From NCBI GenBank assembly GCA_927443345.1, contig CAKMKJ010000039.1:66372-106160 (forward strand): 39,789 nt of DNA. The letters are read 5' to 3'. The notes under the pieces are model-generated. The model made no database searches. It had not been told where the DNA came from and was given only the letters and a program-made list of their open reading frames with translations. The stretch is from an uncultured Anaerolineaceae bacterium. Its GTDB lineage: Bacteria; Chloroflexota; Anaerolineae; Anaerolineales; Anaerolineaceae. Shown piece by piece: positions 33,538 through 39,789 of the stretch (position 1 is the first letter of the stretch; every line of letters starts with the position of its first letter). The position numbers and the translations under genes are program-made.

Positions 33538-33866
33538 CTAAAGTTCTAAGAAATTGTGAACTACCTTCCAGTTCGGAAGATCAAGTATACCTATTAAGAG
33601 TTCATAAATAATTACTGAAAACACATACAGGAATAACCATTAGGAAATAATCAACCAATTTAATCAGCATAATAGTGAAATTTGGATCTTTGCTGGACCT
33701 GACGATAATGAGATTTAAAGCATTGATGGTTTTCACTACACCAAACTCTGCAAGAGCAGCAAACAGCAATGAAACTACAACAATGGATCCGAGATAACTG
33801 GTTTTTCAAAAAACTTACCTGGAGATTTCTCTTCAAAATTCTTCTCTGTCTTCGATTCTCTTAATA
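33538..33866 (-). pseudogene. UPF0114/YqhA-like membrane protein, frameshifted
   Basis: On the minus strand three frames join into one protein: ESKTEKNFEEKSPGKFFEKP, then YLGSIVVVSLLFAALAEFG and TIMLIKLVDYFLMVIPVCVF, then IYELLIGILDLPNWKVVHNF to a stop at 33540-33538. LVDYFL followed by a helix and YEL-I--LDLP-W-VVHN matches the UPF0114 (YqhA) pattern as I remember it for Chloroflexota. At least two frameshifts and no start codon remain. The expected last helix may be further decayed in 33330-33537, where phrases such as GFLFDGVGHL occur. It begins a few bases after the dihydrofolate-reductase-like pseudogene. Confidence 0.6.
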
Positions 33867-33871
33867 TACCT

Positions 33872-34435
33872 TTAGGGTTCATAACGCAGCACCACAATGC
33901 CACAGGGAAAACTGAGCGAAGACTTGAGGGTCAAATCCAATCTTTTTTCCAAACCTTCAAAAATGGACATTCCCCTGCCAATGGCCGTTGGATTAATAAA
34001 CAGATGATACTCATCAATCAAATTTGCCTTGATCAAAGCTGACACAAAAGTGCCGCCACCATAAGCGATTATGTCGCTGCCCGGTTGCTTTTTCAAGCTC
34101 AAAATCTCGTCTGACAGGTCACCTTTGGCCAAAACGGTGTTGTCCCAATCAGATTGTGCCAGTGTATTGGTAAACACCACTTTATGTGTACCCGCGAATT
34201 TTTGTCCTGCGGCATGATCCGGAGCTTTCGGGTTTGCAGCCACCCCCGCCCAATGGGGAATGAAACCCTGGGCCAGTTTGCGTCCCAGTACAATACAATC
34301 CACCGGATCTGTGAGTTCTTTCACTTACTGGTTGATCTCATTATCCCAATCAAACACCATCCAATCCATTTCGCCATTTGCGCCGGCGATGAAACCGTCT
34401 ACGGTCATTTGCACTTGCAGCTTTAGCTTTCGCAT
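33872..34435 (-). pseudogene. Dihydrofolate reductase / RibD-C family protein with one stop
   Basis: ATG at 34435, with AAAGGGA upstream, reads MRKLKLQVQMTVDGFIAGAN, then GEMDWMVFDWDNEINQ and TAA (34327-34325) at codon 37. The same frame continues without interruption for 150 codons through KELTDPVDCIVLGRKLAQGF, IIAYGGGTFVSALIKANLID and LFINPTAIGRGM to a normal end. This is a complete 187-codon member of the RibD-C/dihydrofolate reductase-like family, NADPH-dependent reductases of unknown substrate. Only the one codon, probably once a Tyr, is wrong. A GTG directly after the stop could permit restart, but without the N-terminal strand and binding loop the product would hardly fold. Confidence 0.85.
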
Positions 34436-34636
34436 CATTCACATCCCTTTCTGAGTGCACCTTGGTGCTCTCTTGGGTCATTGTAACAACATATCAACCA
34501 CAAAACAAATAAATATTATTTCTGAAATTGCATTCCGCAACAAATTGATAATCAAAAAACTTTATTAACACACCTAACCGGATAATTCAGCTAAAAGAAG
34601 TACAATATATATGAGTAATATTGAAAGGGTGAAATT

Positions 34637-35446
34637 ATGAAAGAATCATCTTCTGAATCCAAAGCACAAATCGTCTATTTCTCACATGGCGGCGGACCGC
34701 TGCCCCTACTCGGGGATGAAGCTCACAAAGCCATGGTGGCATTTATGCAGAAACTGCCTGAGCAACTACACAAACCCGACCTGATTTTGGTGATCAGTGC
34801 CCATTGGGAAGAAAATACCGCCACCCTGCTGTCAGCGGAAAAACCGGTACTGTTTTACGACTACTACGGGTTCCCCGCTCGGGCATACGAGATTCAATAC
34901 CCTTTACCAGGCAGCCCATCTGACGCAAAACGCATTGTGGAAATTTTGGAAAAGAATAATATCCATGCAAAACTTGACCCTCAGCGCGGGTTCGACCACG
35001 GCGTGTTCATCCCGCTTAAACTAATGTACCCCCAGGCGGATATCCCCTGTTTGCAGCTATCTCTGATTGCCGGACTGAATCCTTCTAGTCACCTTGCCCT
35101 TGGCAAAGCCCTTCGCGAATTGAACAACGAAAACATCCTTGTAATTGGCTCCGGTTTCTCTTTTCATAATATGCGCGCTTTTTCAATGGAATCAAAATCC
35201 GCCCCTGATGCGGGTAATGATGCTTTTCAGAATTGGTTGATCGAAACCTGCACCGCTGACCTACCCCAGACAGAACGTGAGCAGCGTCTGGTGGAATGGG
35301 CCAAAGCGCCTGCCGCCCGCTATTGCCATCCGCGTGAAGAGCATTTATTACCCCTTCATGTATGCCAGGGAATGTCTGATAAACCGGCCAAGTTAATCTT
35401 TGATGATCTGATCATGGGCAAACGCGGCGTCGCTTTTAAGTGGTGA
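34637..35446 (+). CDS. LigB/DODA-type extradiol ring-cleavage dioxygenase
   Basis: 269 aa, the class III family that includes plant DOPA 4,5-dioxygenase and Escherichia coli YgiD. Metal-binding His residues fit His17 in FSHGGGPLPLLG and His56 in ISAHWEEN; further conserved His are His121 in GFDHGVFIPL, His177 in GFSFHNMRAF and His231/236/241 in HPREEHLLPLHV. Fe(II) or Zn(II) should be bound, and a catechol-type ring opened with oxygen; the substrate is unknown. In an organism from anoxic habitats this is unexpected but not rare. AAGGGTG lies before the ATG. Followed by a strong terminator. Confidence 0.92.
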   Translation: MKESSSESKAQIVYFSHGGGPLPLLGDEAHKAMVAFMQKLPEQLHKPDLILVISAHWEENTATLLSAEKPVLFYDYYGFPARAYEIQYPLPGSPSDAKRIVEILEKNNIHAKLDPQRGFDHGVFIPLKLMYPQADIPCLQLSLIAGLNPSSHLALGKALRELNNENILVIGSGFSFHNMRAFSMESKSAPDAGNDAFQNWLIETCTADLPQTEREQRLVEWAKAPAARYCHPREEHLLPLHVCQGMSDKPAKLIFDDLIMGKRGVAFKW

Positions 35447-35460
35447 AATAACCGATTTTA

Positions 35461-35498
35461 AAGGTTCCGAATTCTTTTTTTTCAGAATTCGGAACCTT
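35461..35498 (+). terminator. Intrinsic terminator of the dioxygenase gene
   Basis: AAGGTTCCGAATTC (35461-35474) pairs perfectly with 35485-35498, loop TTTTTTTTCA, followed by GCTTTT. The arm sequence resembles the GAATTC-centred palindrome at 18087-18104. Confidence 0.9.
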
Positions 35499-35571
35499 GC
35501 TTTTAAAATGATATTTTATGATATTATTAGAATATAATTTCTAACAATACTAAATCAGGAATCATTTACTC

Positions 35572-36447
35572 ATGGAAACCCCCATCGCCTACAAAGAAAT
35601 CCACTGCGAAAGCGCCCTTAATCCACTTAAACGAAAAATACCCTTTGGTTGGGACCTGAATATTTACCGCGGATGCAGTCACGCCTGCCGATATTGTTAT
35701 GCCATCTACTCACATTCTTACCTAAACTCTGATGGTTTCTTTGATGACATCCACGTCAAAACCAACATCGTTGAAAAATTGGAGCAAGAGCTAAGCTCAC
35801 CCAAATGGAAGCGTGAGGTGGTCAACATTGGCGGCGTGACAGATAGCTACCAAAAAGCAGAAGCAACCTATCAACTCATGCCCGAGATTCTGAAACTGTT
35901 GATCAAATACAAAACCCCTGCCATTATCTCCACCAAATCCACCCTGGTACTGCGCGATTATGACCTGATCAATGAACTCTCACAAATCACCTACATTAAT
36001 ATTGCAGCCACCATCACCAGCATGGATGAAAACGTACGCCAGAAAATTGAACCAGGCGGTGCGCCTTCCGCCGAACGGTTTGCCATGCTTAAACAGTTCC
36101 GCAAAACAAACGCTTCAGTCGGGCTGCACGTCATGCCCATCATCCCCTACTTGACTGATGATCGCGAAAACTTTGAGTCATTATGTGCCAATGCGAAAGA
36201 CAGCGGAGCCCATTATCTGCTGCCGGGTGTGCTCTATTTGCGCGGTGCTACTCGCAAGGTTTTCTTTGATTTCATTCAGCGCGACTACCCGCAGCTTTAC
36301 CCCCAATTACAAGCGCTTTACAAGACCGGCGGTGCGGAAAAAAGCTACAAAGACCAACTCTACCTGATGGTCAACGAACTGCGCGACCGTTACGGCATTT
36401 CATCCAGCTATTCCAAACCGATGAAAGAGAAGATGAATAAAGCATAA
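35572..36447 (+). CDS. SPL-like radical SAM protein
   Basis: 291 aa. The 4Fe-4S cluster Cys are C35, C39 and C42 in RGCSHACRYCYA. The start ALNPLKRKIPFGWDLNIYRGC and the later VVNIGGVTDSYQKAEATY are typical of the group related to spore photoproduct lyase and Rv2578c. AIISTKSTLVLRDYDLI and the IAATITSMDENVRQKIEPG segment are also hallmark. Radical chemistry with S-adenosylmethionine on an unknown substrate, possibly DNA damage. The ribosome binding site is weak (AGGA 12 bases from the ATG). Its stop lies 3 bases from that of the convergent NTF2-like gene, without a terminator between. Confidence 0.92.
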   Translation: METPIAYKEIHCESALNPLKRKIPFGWDLNIYRGCSHACRYCYAIYSHSYLNSDGFFDDIHVKTNIVEKLEQELSSPKWKREVVNIGGVTDSYQKAEATYQLMPEILKLLIKYKTPAIISTKSTLVLRDYDLINELSQITYINIAATITSMDENVRQKIEPGGAPSAERFAMLKQFRKTNASVGLHVMPIIPYLTDDRENFESLCANAKDSGAHYLLPGVLYLRGATRKVFFDFIQRDYPQLYPQLQALYKTGGAEKSYKDQLYLMVNELRDRYGISSSYSKPMKEKMNKA

Positions 36448-36450
36448 TTA

Positions 36451-36861
36451 TTACCCCTCTTCTTCTTGGGTCACTGCCCAGCCATAACCCTTTACCTTCC
36501 ACTCACCGTCTTCCTTTATTAGAACGAAGGCCCAGCCCCCATCTTCCTGAAATGGAATTTCACCCTGCAACCCCGTCCAATGCGTGGGTACAGACACAAA
36601 TGCCAGATCCTCGCCGACATTGAGATCGTGAACCTCGCCAAAGGTGTGCACCAAATTGATCGGCTTTGTATGCCACGACTTAACCACCGTTGACCAACGC
36701 GCAACAGCATCCTCACCCTCAAAAATATGCGGCTTAAAATTTTCGATAATCACCACACCCTTTTTAGCAAAAGCGGAAAGGAATGTTTCATTTCCTGTTT
36801 CCATAAATCGGGTCACTTTTTCGATCGGTTCCAATAATTCTGCATTTAGTAGCTCACTCAT
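36451..36861 (-). CDS. NTF2/SnoaL-like protein
   Basis: 136 aa from the ATG at 36861 (MSELLNAELL), with AAGGAG five bases upstream. Cone-shaped NTF2 fold predicted: helix 1 with TRFMETGNETFLSAF, a strand VVIIENFKPHIFEG, the WSTVVKSWHTK helix, and final strands GGWAFVLIKEDGEWKVKGYGWA. This is the pattern of DUF4440/SnoaL-type proteins that work as small enzymes or binding proteins. No catalytic Asp-His pair can be assigned with confidence. Cytosolic, single gene. Confidence 0.82.
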   Translation of the reverse strand: MSELLNAELLEPIEKVTRFMETGNETFLSAFAKKGVVIIENFKPHIFEGEDAVARWSTVVKSWHTKPINLVHTFGEVHDLNVGEDLAFVSVPTHWTGLQGEIPFQEDGGWAFVLIKEDGEWKVKGYGWAVTQEEEG

Positions 36862-36919
36862 TGGCACTCCTTGCACAAACACAAGCTAACATGGCGGTTA
36901 TCACCCAGTAGTAGGGTGC

Positions 36920-36976
36920 GGTCAATGAGCCATTGAGTAATTACCATCGTACAATGTCGTTGAGGGCTCATTGACC
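36920..36976. repeat. Inverted repeat with 12-bp perfect arms
   Basis: GGTCAATGAGCC (36920-36931) and GGCTCATTGACC (36965-36976), extended by GGTG/CACC. The 33-base interior repeats ATTGAG/TTGAGG. It lies after the minus-strand lipoprotein gene but lacks a T-run, so it may be a small mobile repeat instead of a terminator. Confidence 0.65.
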
Positions 36977-36988
36977 CACCTTAAATTT

Positions 36989-37375
36989 TTATCTACTCAA
37001 CAAAAAATCAATGATGATCTGTTTCTCTTCTTCACTGATTTTTGCGCCATAGCCGATCATGCGGTCAAGCGTTATGTTCCATTCTTCGCGTGTTTTGTTT
37101 GCCGAGTAAACCCGGGTAATACTGTGATTATTACCCAGCTTCTCTAGAATTAAAGCTTCGACATCAATCGTTGTTGCTTCAGTGGACGCAACTTCAGTCT
37201 CCTGAGATACGACTGTTGGGGATTCTGTCGGGGTCACTTCTGCGACCTCGGTGGATGCTTCCTCTGTCACAACTGGAAGCTCGGGGACCGGTGCATCTGC
37301 TTTAGGTGCACATGCTGATACACCAATAACTAATACAATCACTGTTACTAAAAATATTTGAACGAAGTGTTTCAT
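36989..37375 (-). CDS. Lipoprotein with heme-less cytochrome-c-like domain
   Basis: 128 aa. Signal peptide with lipobox VSAC (Cys22), a 50-residue Glu/Thr/Val linker, then a domain of about 55 residues: LEKLGNNHSITRVYSANKT, REEWNITLDRMIGYGA, SEEEKQIIIDFLLSR. It closely follows small c-type cytochrome domains that read xCxxCHxLxRVYxAxKTxxEW-x-x-x-VxRMIxxGA. Here CxxCH is LGNNH: both Cys that bind heme covalently are missing, whereas the axial His84 and the Met106 are kept. The protein is probably exported and anchored but cannot carry covalent heme. No frameshift or stop is present. Confidence 0.82.
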   Translation of the reverse strand: MKHFVQIFLVTVIVLVIGVSACAPKADAPVPELPVVTEEASTEVAEVTPTESPTVVSQETEVASTEATTIDVEALILEKLGNNHSITRVYSANKTREEWNITLDRMIGYGAKISEEEKQIIIDFLLSR

Positions 37376-37438
37376 TTTTAAACTCCTAAAAGTAATTTTT
37401 GTTCCTGATGTTCATTGGATTGAGTAAATGTCGTCTGC

Positions 37439-37918
37439 CTAAGTTAATTGTCTTACCACGTGGTACTGGATCTCGGTTTCTGATTTGCTCATGTCTTTGG
37501 GATCATTTTTATGATATATCTCTCGATATCCGCCGTTGAACGTATATCCATTGGCTTCAATCCAGGCCCCCAGGGTTTTGTGTGCCAAAATGAGCTCTTC
37601 AAACTCACCCTTGTGGACTAATGAAGCCACCAGCGTCTCTGGAACTTTATAAACTTGAACTGCATCATCACTAGAGATAAGTTTATCAATTTCAAAAACC
37701 CCTTCAACCACTTCATTTTCCACCACATCTGGTGACTGATGCCATATCGAGAAAAATGGACTAAGCACTTTCAATCCATTTGTGGATATAAAATCGTGAA
37801 GTGAATGATGTGCTCTTTCAAAATAAACCGGTACACTGTCATTGGTTGGGATGGTCATTTTGTAAGACGCAACCAGCATTGATGGTGTCGTTAATAGTTC
37901 AACCGTGTCATCACTCAT
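37439..37918 (-). CDS. GyrI-like small-molecule-binding protein
   Basis: 159 aa, the whole protein being one GyrI-like domain (SOUL/GyrI fold, two beta-alpha-beta-beta repeats). VELLTTPSMLVASYKMTIP and ALVHKGEFEELILAHKTLGA show the two repeats; IQYHVVRQL is the usual end. Without a DNA-binding part, such proteins bind drugs or protect gyrase, or act as cyclopropanoid hydrolases; none can be chosen here. The start ATG (37918) uses a GGAG that lies inside a perfect hairpin (37920-37945), so synthesis may depend on melting or on a factor. Confidence 0.88.
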   Translation of the reverse strand: MSDDTVELLTTPSMLVASYKMTIPTNDSVPVYFERAHHSLHDFISTNGLKVLSPFFSIWHQSPDVVENEVVEGVFEIDKLISSDDAVQVYKVPETLVASLVHKGEFEELILAHKTLGAWIEANGYTFNGGYREIYHKNDPKDMSKSETEIQYHVVRQLT

Positions 37919-37919
37919 A

Positions 37920-37945
37920 AAATAACTCCTATTGGAGTTATTTTA
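37920..37945 (-). promoter_or_regulatory. Perfect hairpin sequestering the ribosome binding site
   Basis: On the minus strand AAAATAACTCC, loop AATA and GGAGTTATTTT form an 11-bp perfect stem; the right arm contains the GGAG and ends one base before the ATG. AT-rich with few G-C pairs, it could melt with temperature or stop transcription early. Confidence 0.65.
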
Positions 37946-38003
37946 TCTTGTTTGTATATAATTTTTATAAAAAATATCACGCATTTTACAAAAACTCAAA
38001 TAA

Positions 38004-38489
38004 TCATTTTCGACCAATCCAGCAGCGGACTGTCGCCAGGTATTCAAGGTACTGTCCTCCAAACCTGGCAGCAAGATATTTTTCTTCGGGCACAATAAGT
38101 ATGATGTGGCAGGCTGCTGCGGCCGGGATAAGCAGAATTAATGCCCAGGTGATGCGAAATACCAGCGCAATCCCGATTAGAAAAAGAATGCCACCAAGAT
38201 AAAGCGGATTTCTGGAGAAAGAGAAAACCCCTGTGGTGATGATCTTGTGAGTCGCAAACCCGGGATCTGTGGGTTGAGCATGCTTCGCGAATTCACGTCG
38301 CGCCAGCACCACCAGAATGACGCCTGCCAGAGCAAGCATCACACCAACCGAAACGATGATCGACATCAGCCGTGTGGATGGAAACGGAATGGGCAGACCA
38401 AACTGCAGACCGATCCCGGCCAAAAACGGAATGCCCACCACTACCTCAAAGATTTGCCAGCCTCTGGAATGTGCGGCTTCTTGATTCAT
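38004..38489 (-). CDS. ICMT/PEMT-like membrane methyltransferase
   Basis: 161 aa from the ATG at 38489 (MNQEAAHSRG), with GGAG ten bases upstream. Four to five helices; the C-terminal signature is TTGVFSFSRNPLYLGGILF, followed by VPEEKYLAARFGGQYLEYLATVRCWIG. This is the isoprenylcysteine carboxyl methyltransferase / phospholipid methyltransferase family, in which the RNPxY element and the EE-x-L segment bind S-adenosylmethionine and the substrate headgroup. Bacterial members methylate lipids or small molecules; substrate unknown. It follows the zinc-ribbon gene by 38 bases on the same strand. Confidence 0.92.
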   Translation of the reverse strand: MNQEAAHSRGWQIFEVVVGIPFLAGIGLQFGLPIPFPSTRLMSIIVSVGVMLALAGVILVVLARREFAKHAQPTDPGFATHKIITTGVFSFSRNPLYLGGILFLIGIALVFRITWALILLIPAAAACHIILIVPEEKYLAARFGGQYLEYLATVRCWIGRK

Positions 38490-38527
38490 CACTTTTAAAC
38501 TCCAACTTACAAACTTGCTGTCTGAAC

Positions 38528-39082
38528 CTAATCTCGCAATTCGGTCAACACCAAGCATTTTGGACAAACTGAATAAGTGGCCTGCGGATCATCTTCCCAC
38601 GTTTCAGTGCAATCCAAACATTGACGCCAGCCTCCTTCGAGCAATTTTGCGCCAATCGCTGTAGGTGACGGAACCTCTGATCTCAATCGTGCGCCAATGC
38701 CCAAATAGTCAGGTTGAACACGAAAAAACAATCGTCTGGCAGAAATCTTTACTGCTGTATCGAATTTCAATTCAACCCTCAACGTTTCGTTTGCTATTGA
38801 TTCCTGTTTCACACTTCCTGTTGTAGATACATAGTCCAGCGCGTCATCGATGGAAAATTGAAGAACATCACAAAACAAGAGCTCAATTGCATAAGGTTGC
38901 CACTGCGACTGGATGATGATCTGCGCATCAATCTGATGTTTCATTAACATAGTGTGATCGGCTAACACACCGCCGCGGTTGATCATATGAATTTCTTTGG
39001 TCATGCTGTCATGAAAATCACCAAATGAATCAATCAAAGCATCCAATTCATCTTGTGTAGTGACCTCTGAATAATCTTCCAT
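38528..39082 (-). CDS. Unknown protein with C-terminal zinc ribbon
   Basis: 184 aa from the second of two adjacent ATGs (39082), which leaves five bases after GGAG. The first 110 residues form a predicted beta-rich domain with FGDFHDSMTKEIHM and YAIELLFCDVLQFSI, a pattern (FHD near the start, IEL-F--V--F later) found in several uncharacterised small bacterial proteins, some encoded like immunity proteins. Residues from about 153 hold C-x2-C-x13-C-x2-C (CLDC and CPKC), a zinc ribbon for nucleic acid or protein binding. No family name can be given. It follows the DUF3788 gene by 19 bases and precedes the methyltransferase gene, so the three are probably one operon. Confidence 0.78.
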   Translation of the reverse strand: MEDYSEVTTQDELDALIDSFGDFHDSMTKEIHMINRGGVLADHTMLMKHQIDAQIIIQSQWQPYAIELLFCDVLQFSIDDALDYVSTTGSVKQESIANETLRVELKFDTAVKISARRLFFRVQPDYLGIGARLRSEVPSPTAIGAKLLEGGWRQCLDCTETWEDDPQATYSVCPKCLVLTELRD

Positions 39083-39101
39083 CATTTCTCCGGAAAAACT
39101 T

Positions 39102-39527
39102 TTACTTGAGCAGGATCTTTAACTGCATCACTTTTTCAAAATCAGCAAGCACTTCGCTGCCTCGCATCTCGAAAATGCAAGCTCTTGATTTACCCATGCA
39201 GCGTGCCTGCCTGAATTTATCCTTGAACGTATCGCTGATATCCAGAGCATAAACCTGATCGAGAAACTTTTCAGGCATGTAGATGGCCGCCTGCATATAA
39301 CCCTTCCACGCAGACATCCACACAATTGTTTTCTTCTTTTTCTGCACCTTGCACAGCCAGGCTTTTCCATCATGATAATAGCGCCAGATCGGTTCCATTT
39401 CGTTGACCTCATATAAATGGAGCAGCTCAACGTATGCTGAATATGCCTTACCCAGCACACTTTTTAACACTTCCGCATCCGGATATATCGCTTCATCTTT
39501 GAGTTCAATCTTGTTGATTGTTTCCAT
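39102..39527 (-). CDS. DUF3788 protein
   Basis: 141 aa. EPIWRYYHDGKAWLCKVQKK followed by KKTIVWMSAWKGYMQAAIYM is diagnostic of DUF3788; the later ALDISDTFKDKFRQA and the SRACIFEMRGSEVL end also fit. A small cytosolic alpha/beta protein, function unknown; homologues are spread across Firmicutes, Bacteroidetes and Chloroflexota. AGGA lies eight bases before the ATG, so the start is well supported. First gene of the likely operon with the zinc-ribbon and methyltransferase genes. Confidence 0.92.
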   Translation of the reverse strand: METINKIELKDEAIYPDAEVLKSVLGKAYSAYVELLHLYEVNEMEPIWRYYHDGKAWLCKVQKKKKTIVWMSAWKGYMQAAIYMPEKFLDQVYALDISDTFKDKFRQARCMGKSRACIFEMRGSEVLADFEKVMQLKILLK

Positions 39528-39578
39528 GTGTATTATCCTTCCAATTTATCTCATAAGTCGTAGATGCTGTCTTGAAAG

Positions 39579-39789
39579 TCAAGAGGAAGCTTGCATTTTG
39601 TTGAGATAATTAGGGTCAAAGGGACGGCCGGTTTTTAAAACTCCATAAACAAGGCTAATTCTATTAGTTCTGTATTTTTTTTGTAAAAAAATCCACCAAA
39701 AACTTGTGATTTTTTTTATCTTTATAGTGTTCAACAAAAAAAGTAATATTTCTTACTTGACTCGTTTGAACTTCGTCTGCATCCAACAC
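39579..39789 (-). pseudogene. Degraded tail, possibly of a transposase
   Basis: Two overlapping minus-strand frames run to the window edge. One reads VEHYKDKKNHKFLVDFFTKK and stops at 39666-39664. The other continues with RTNRISLVYGVLKTGRPFD and PNYLNKMQASS, stopping at 39581-39579. The phrase VLKTGRPFDPNYL resembles the C-terminal end of IS110-family transposases as I remember them; the frame change would make it a decayed copy. No inverted repeats can be checked because the sequence ends here. Confidence 0.3.

Noticed and set aside
33344-33541. Plus-strand open frame of 65 codons
   Set aside because: Lies opposite the decayed UPF0114-like gene and its flank, without start signal or family pattern.
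1-39789. tRNA or rRNA genes
   Set aside because: No T-loop-like GGTTCGAATCC boxes with matching acceptor stems and no rRNA core motifs were seen.

Overview
The window is most likely a chromosomal contig from an uncultured member of Chloroflexota, class Anaerolineae. This is an inference from style and content, not from a marker gene. The signs are many short lipoproteins with a Cys-Ala-Pro type lipobox followed by Ala/Thr/Pro/Glu-rich linkers, a tandem fasciclin lipoprotein, a DUF4230 protein, a four-helix membrane protein paired with a small XRE regulator, and AT-rich intergenic DNA full of hairpins between genes of mixed GC. I found no rRNA, tRNA, CRISPR array, prophage or complete insertion sequence.

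Layout. 0-6.4 kb: a 37-residue Lys-rich protein, a membrane diguanylate cyclase with an intact inhibitory site, a DUF4230 protein, a TlpA-like lipoprotein with CcdA (a disulfide-reducing pair), and small lipoproteins and membrane proteins. 6.5-9.1 kb: membrane protein + XRE regulator + two NAD(P)-dependent oxidoreductases, with the C-terminal relic of a second XRE gene between the oxidoreductases. 9.1-11.2 kb: cytosolic GH10 xylanase and a DUF1349 protein, separated by a 173-bp nested palindromic element. 11.4-15.6 kb: a tight three-gene strand of MmeI-like single-chain restriction-modification enzyme, an unknown 101-aa protein and a DUF4037 protein. 15.6-16.4 kb: repeat-rich DNA without a credible gene. 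16.4-24 kb: MFS transporter divergent from an ArsR regulator that carries a complete alpha-5 metal site, then aldo/keto reductase, GNAT, DUF998, acyl-transferase-like Ntn hydrolase, AraC-GyrI regulator, TfoX-N and DUF1697. 24.4-26.5 kb: two-FAS1 lipoprotein behind a consensus promoter with ordered operator-like sites, and a DUF1295 membrane protein.

27.3-34.4 kb is the most distinctive part. It is a stress or energy cluster: UspE-like protein (broken), ferric-reductase-like flavocytochrome, a 31-aa membrane protein, PsiE-like protein, CBS-pair protein (broken), P-type cation ATPase behind a structured leader, UPF0114/YqhA-like protein (broken) and a dihydrofolate-reductase-family protein (broken by one stop). 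The gene mix resembles hypoxia/dormancy sets of other bacteria, but here roughly half is decaying while the membrane enzymes stay intact.

34.6-39.8 kb: LigB-type extradiol dioxygenase, SPL-like radical SAM protein, NTF2-like protein, a cytochrome-c-like lipoprotein that has lost both heme-linking cysteines, a GyrI-like protein whose ribosome binding site lies inside a perfect hairpin, an ICMT-like methyltransferase, a zinc-ribbon protein, DUF3788, and a degraded, possibly transposase-derived tail at the edge.

How the genes work together: mostly small independent transcription units. Clear partnerships are TlpA/CcdA, membrane protein/XRE, ArsR/MFS (shared divergent region), restriction enzyme/101-aa protein, and the flavocytochrome/31-aa protein/PsiE run.
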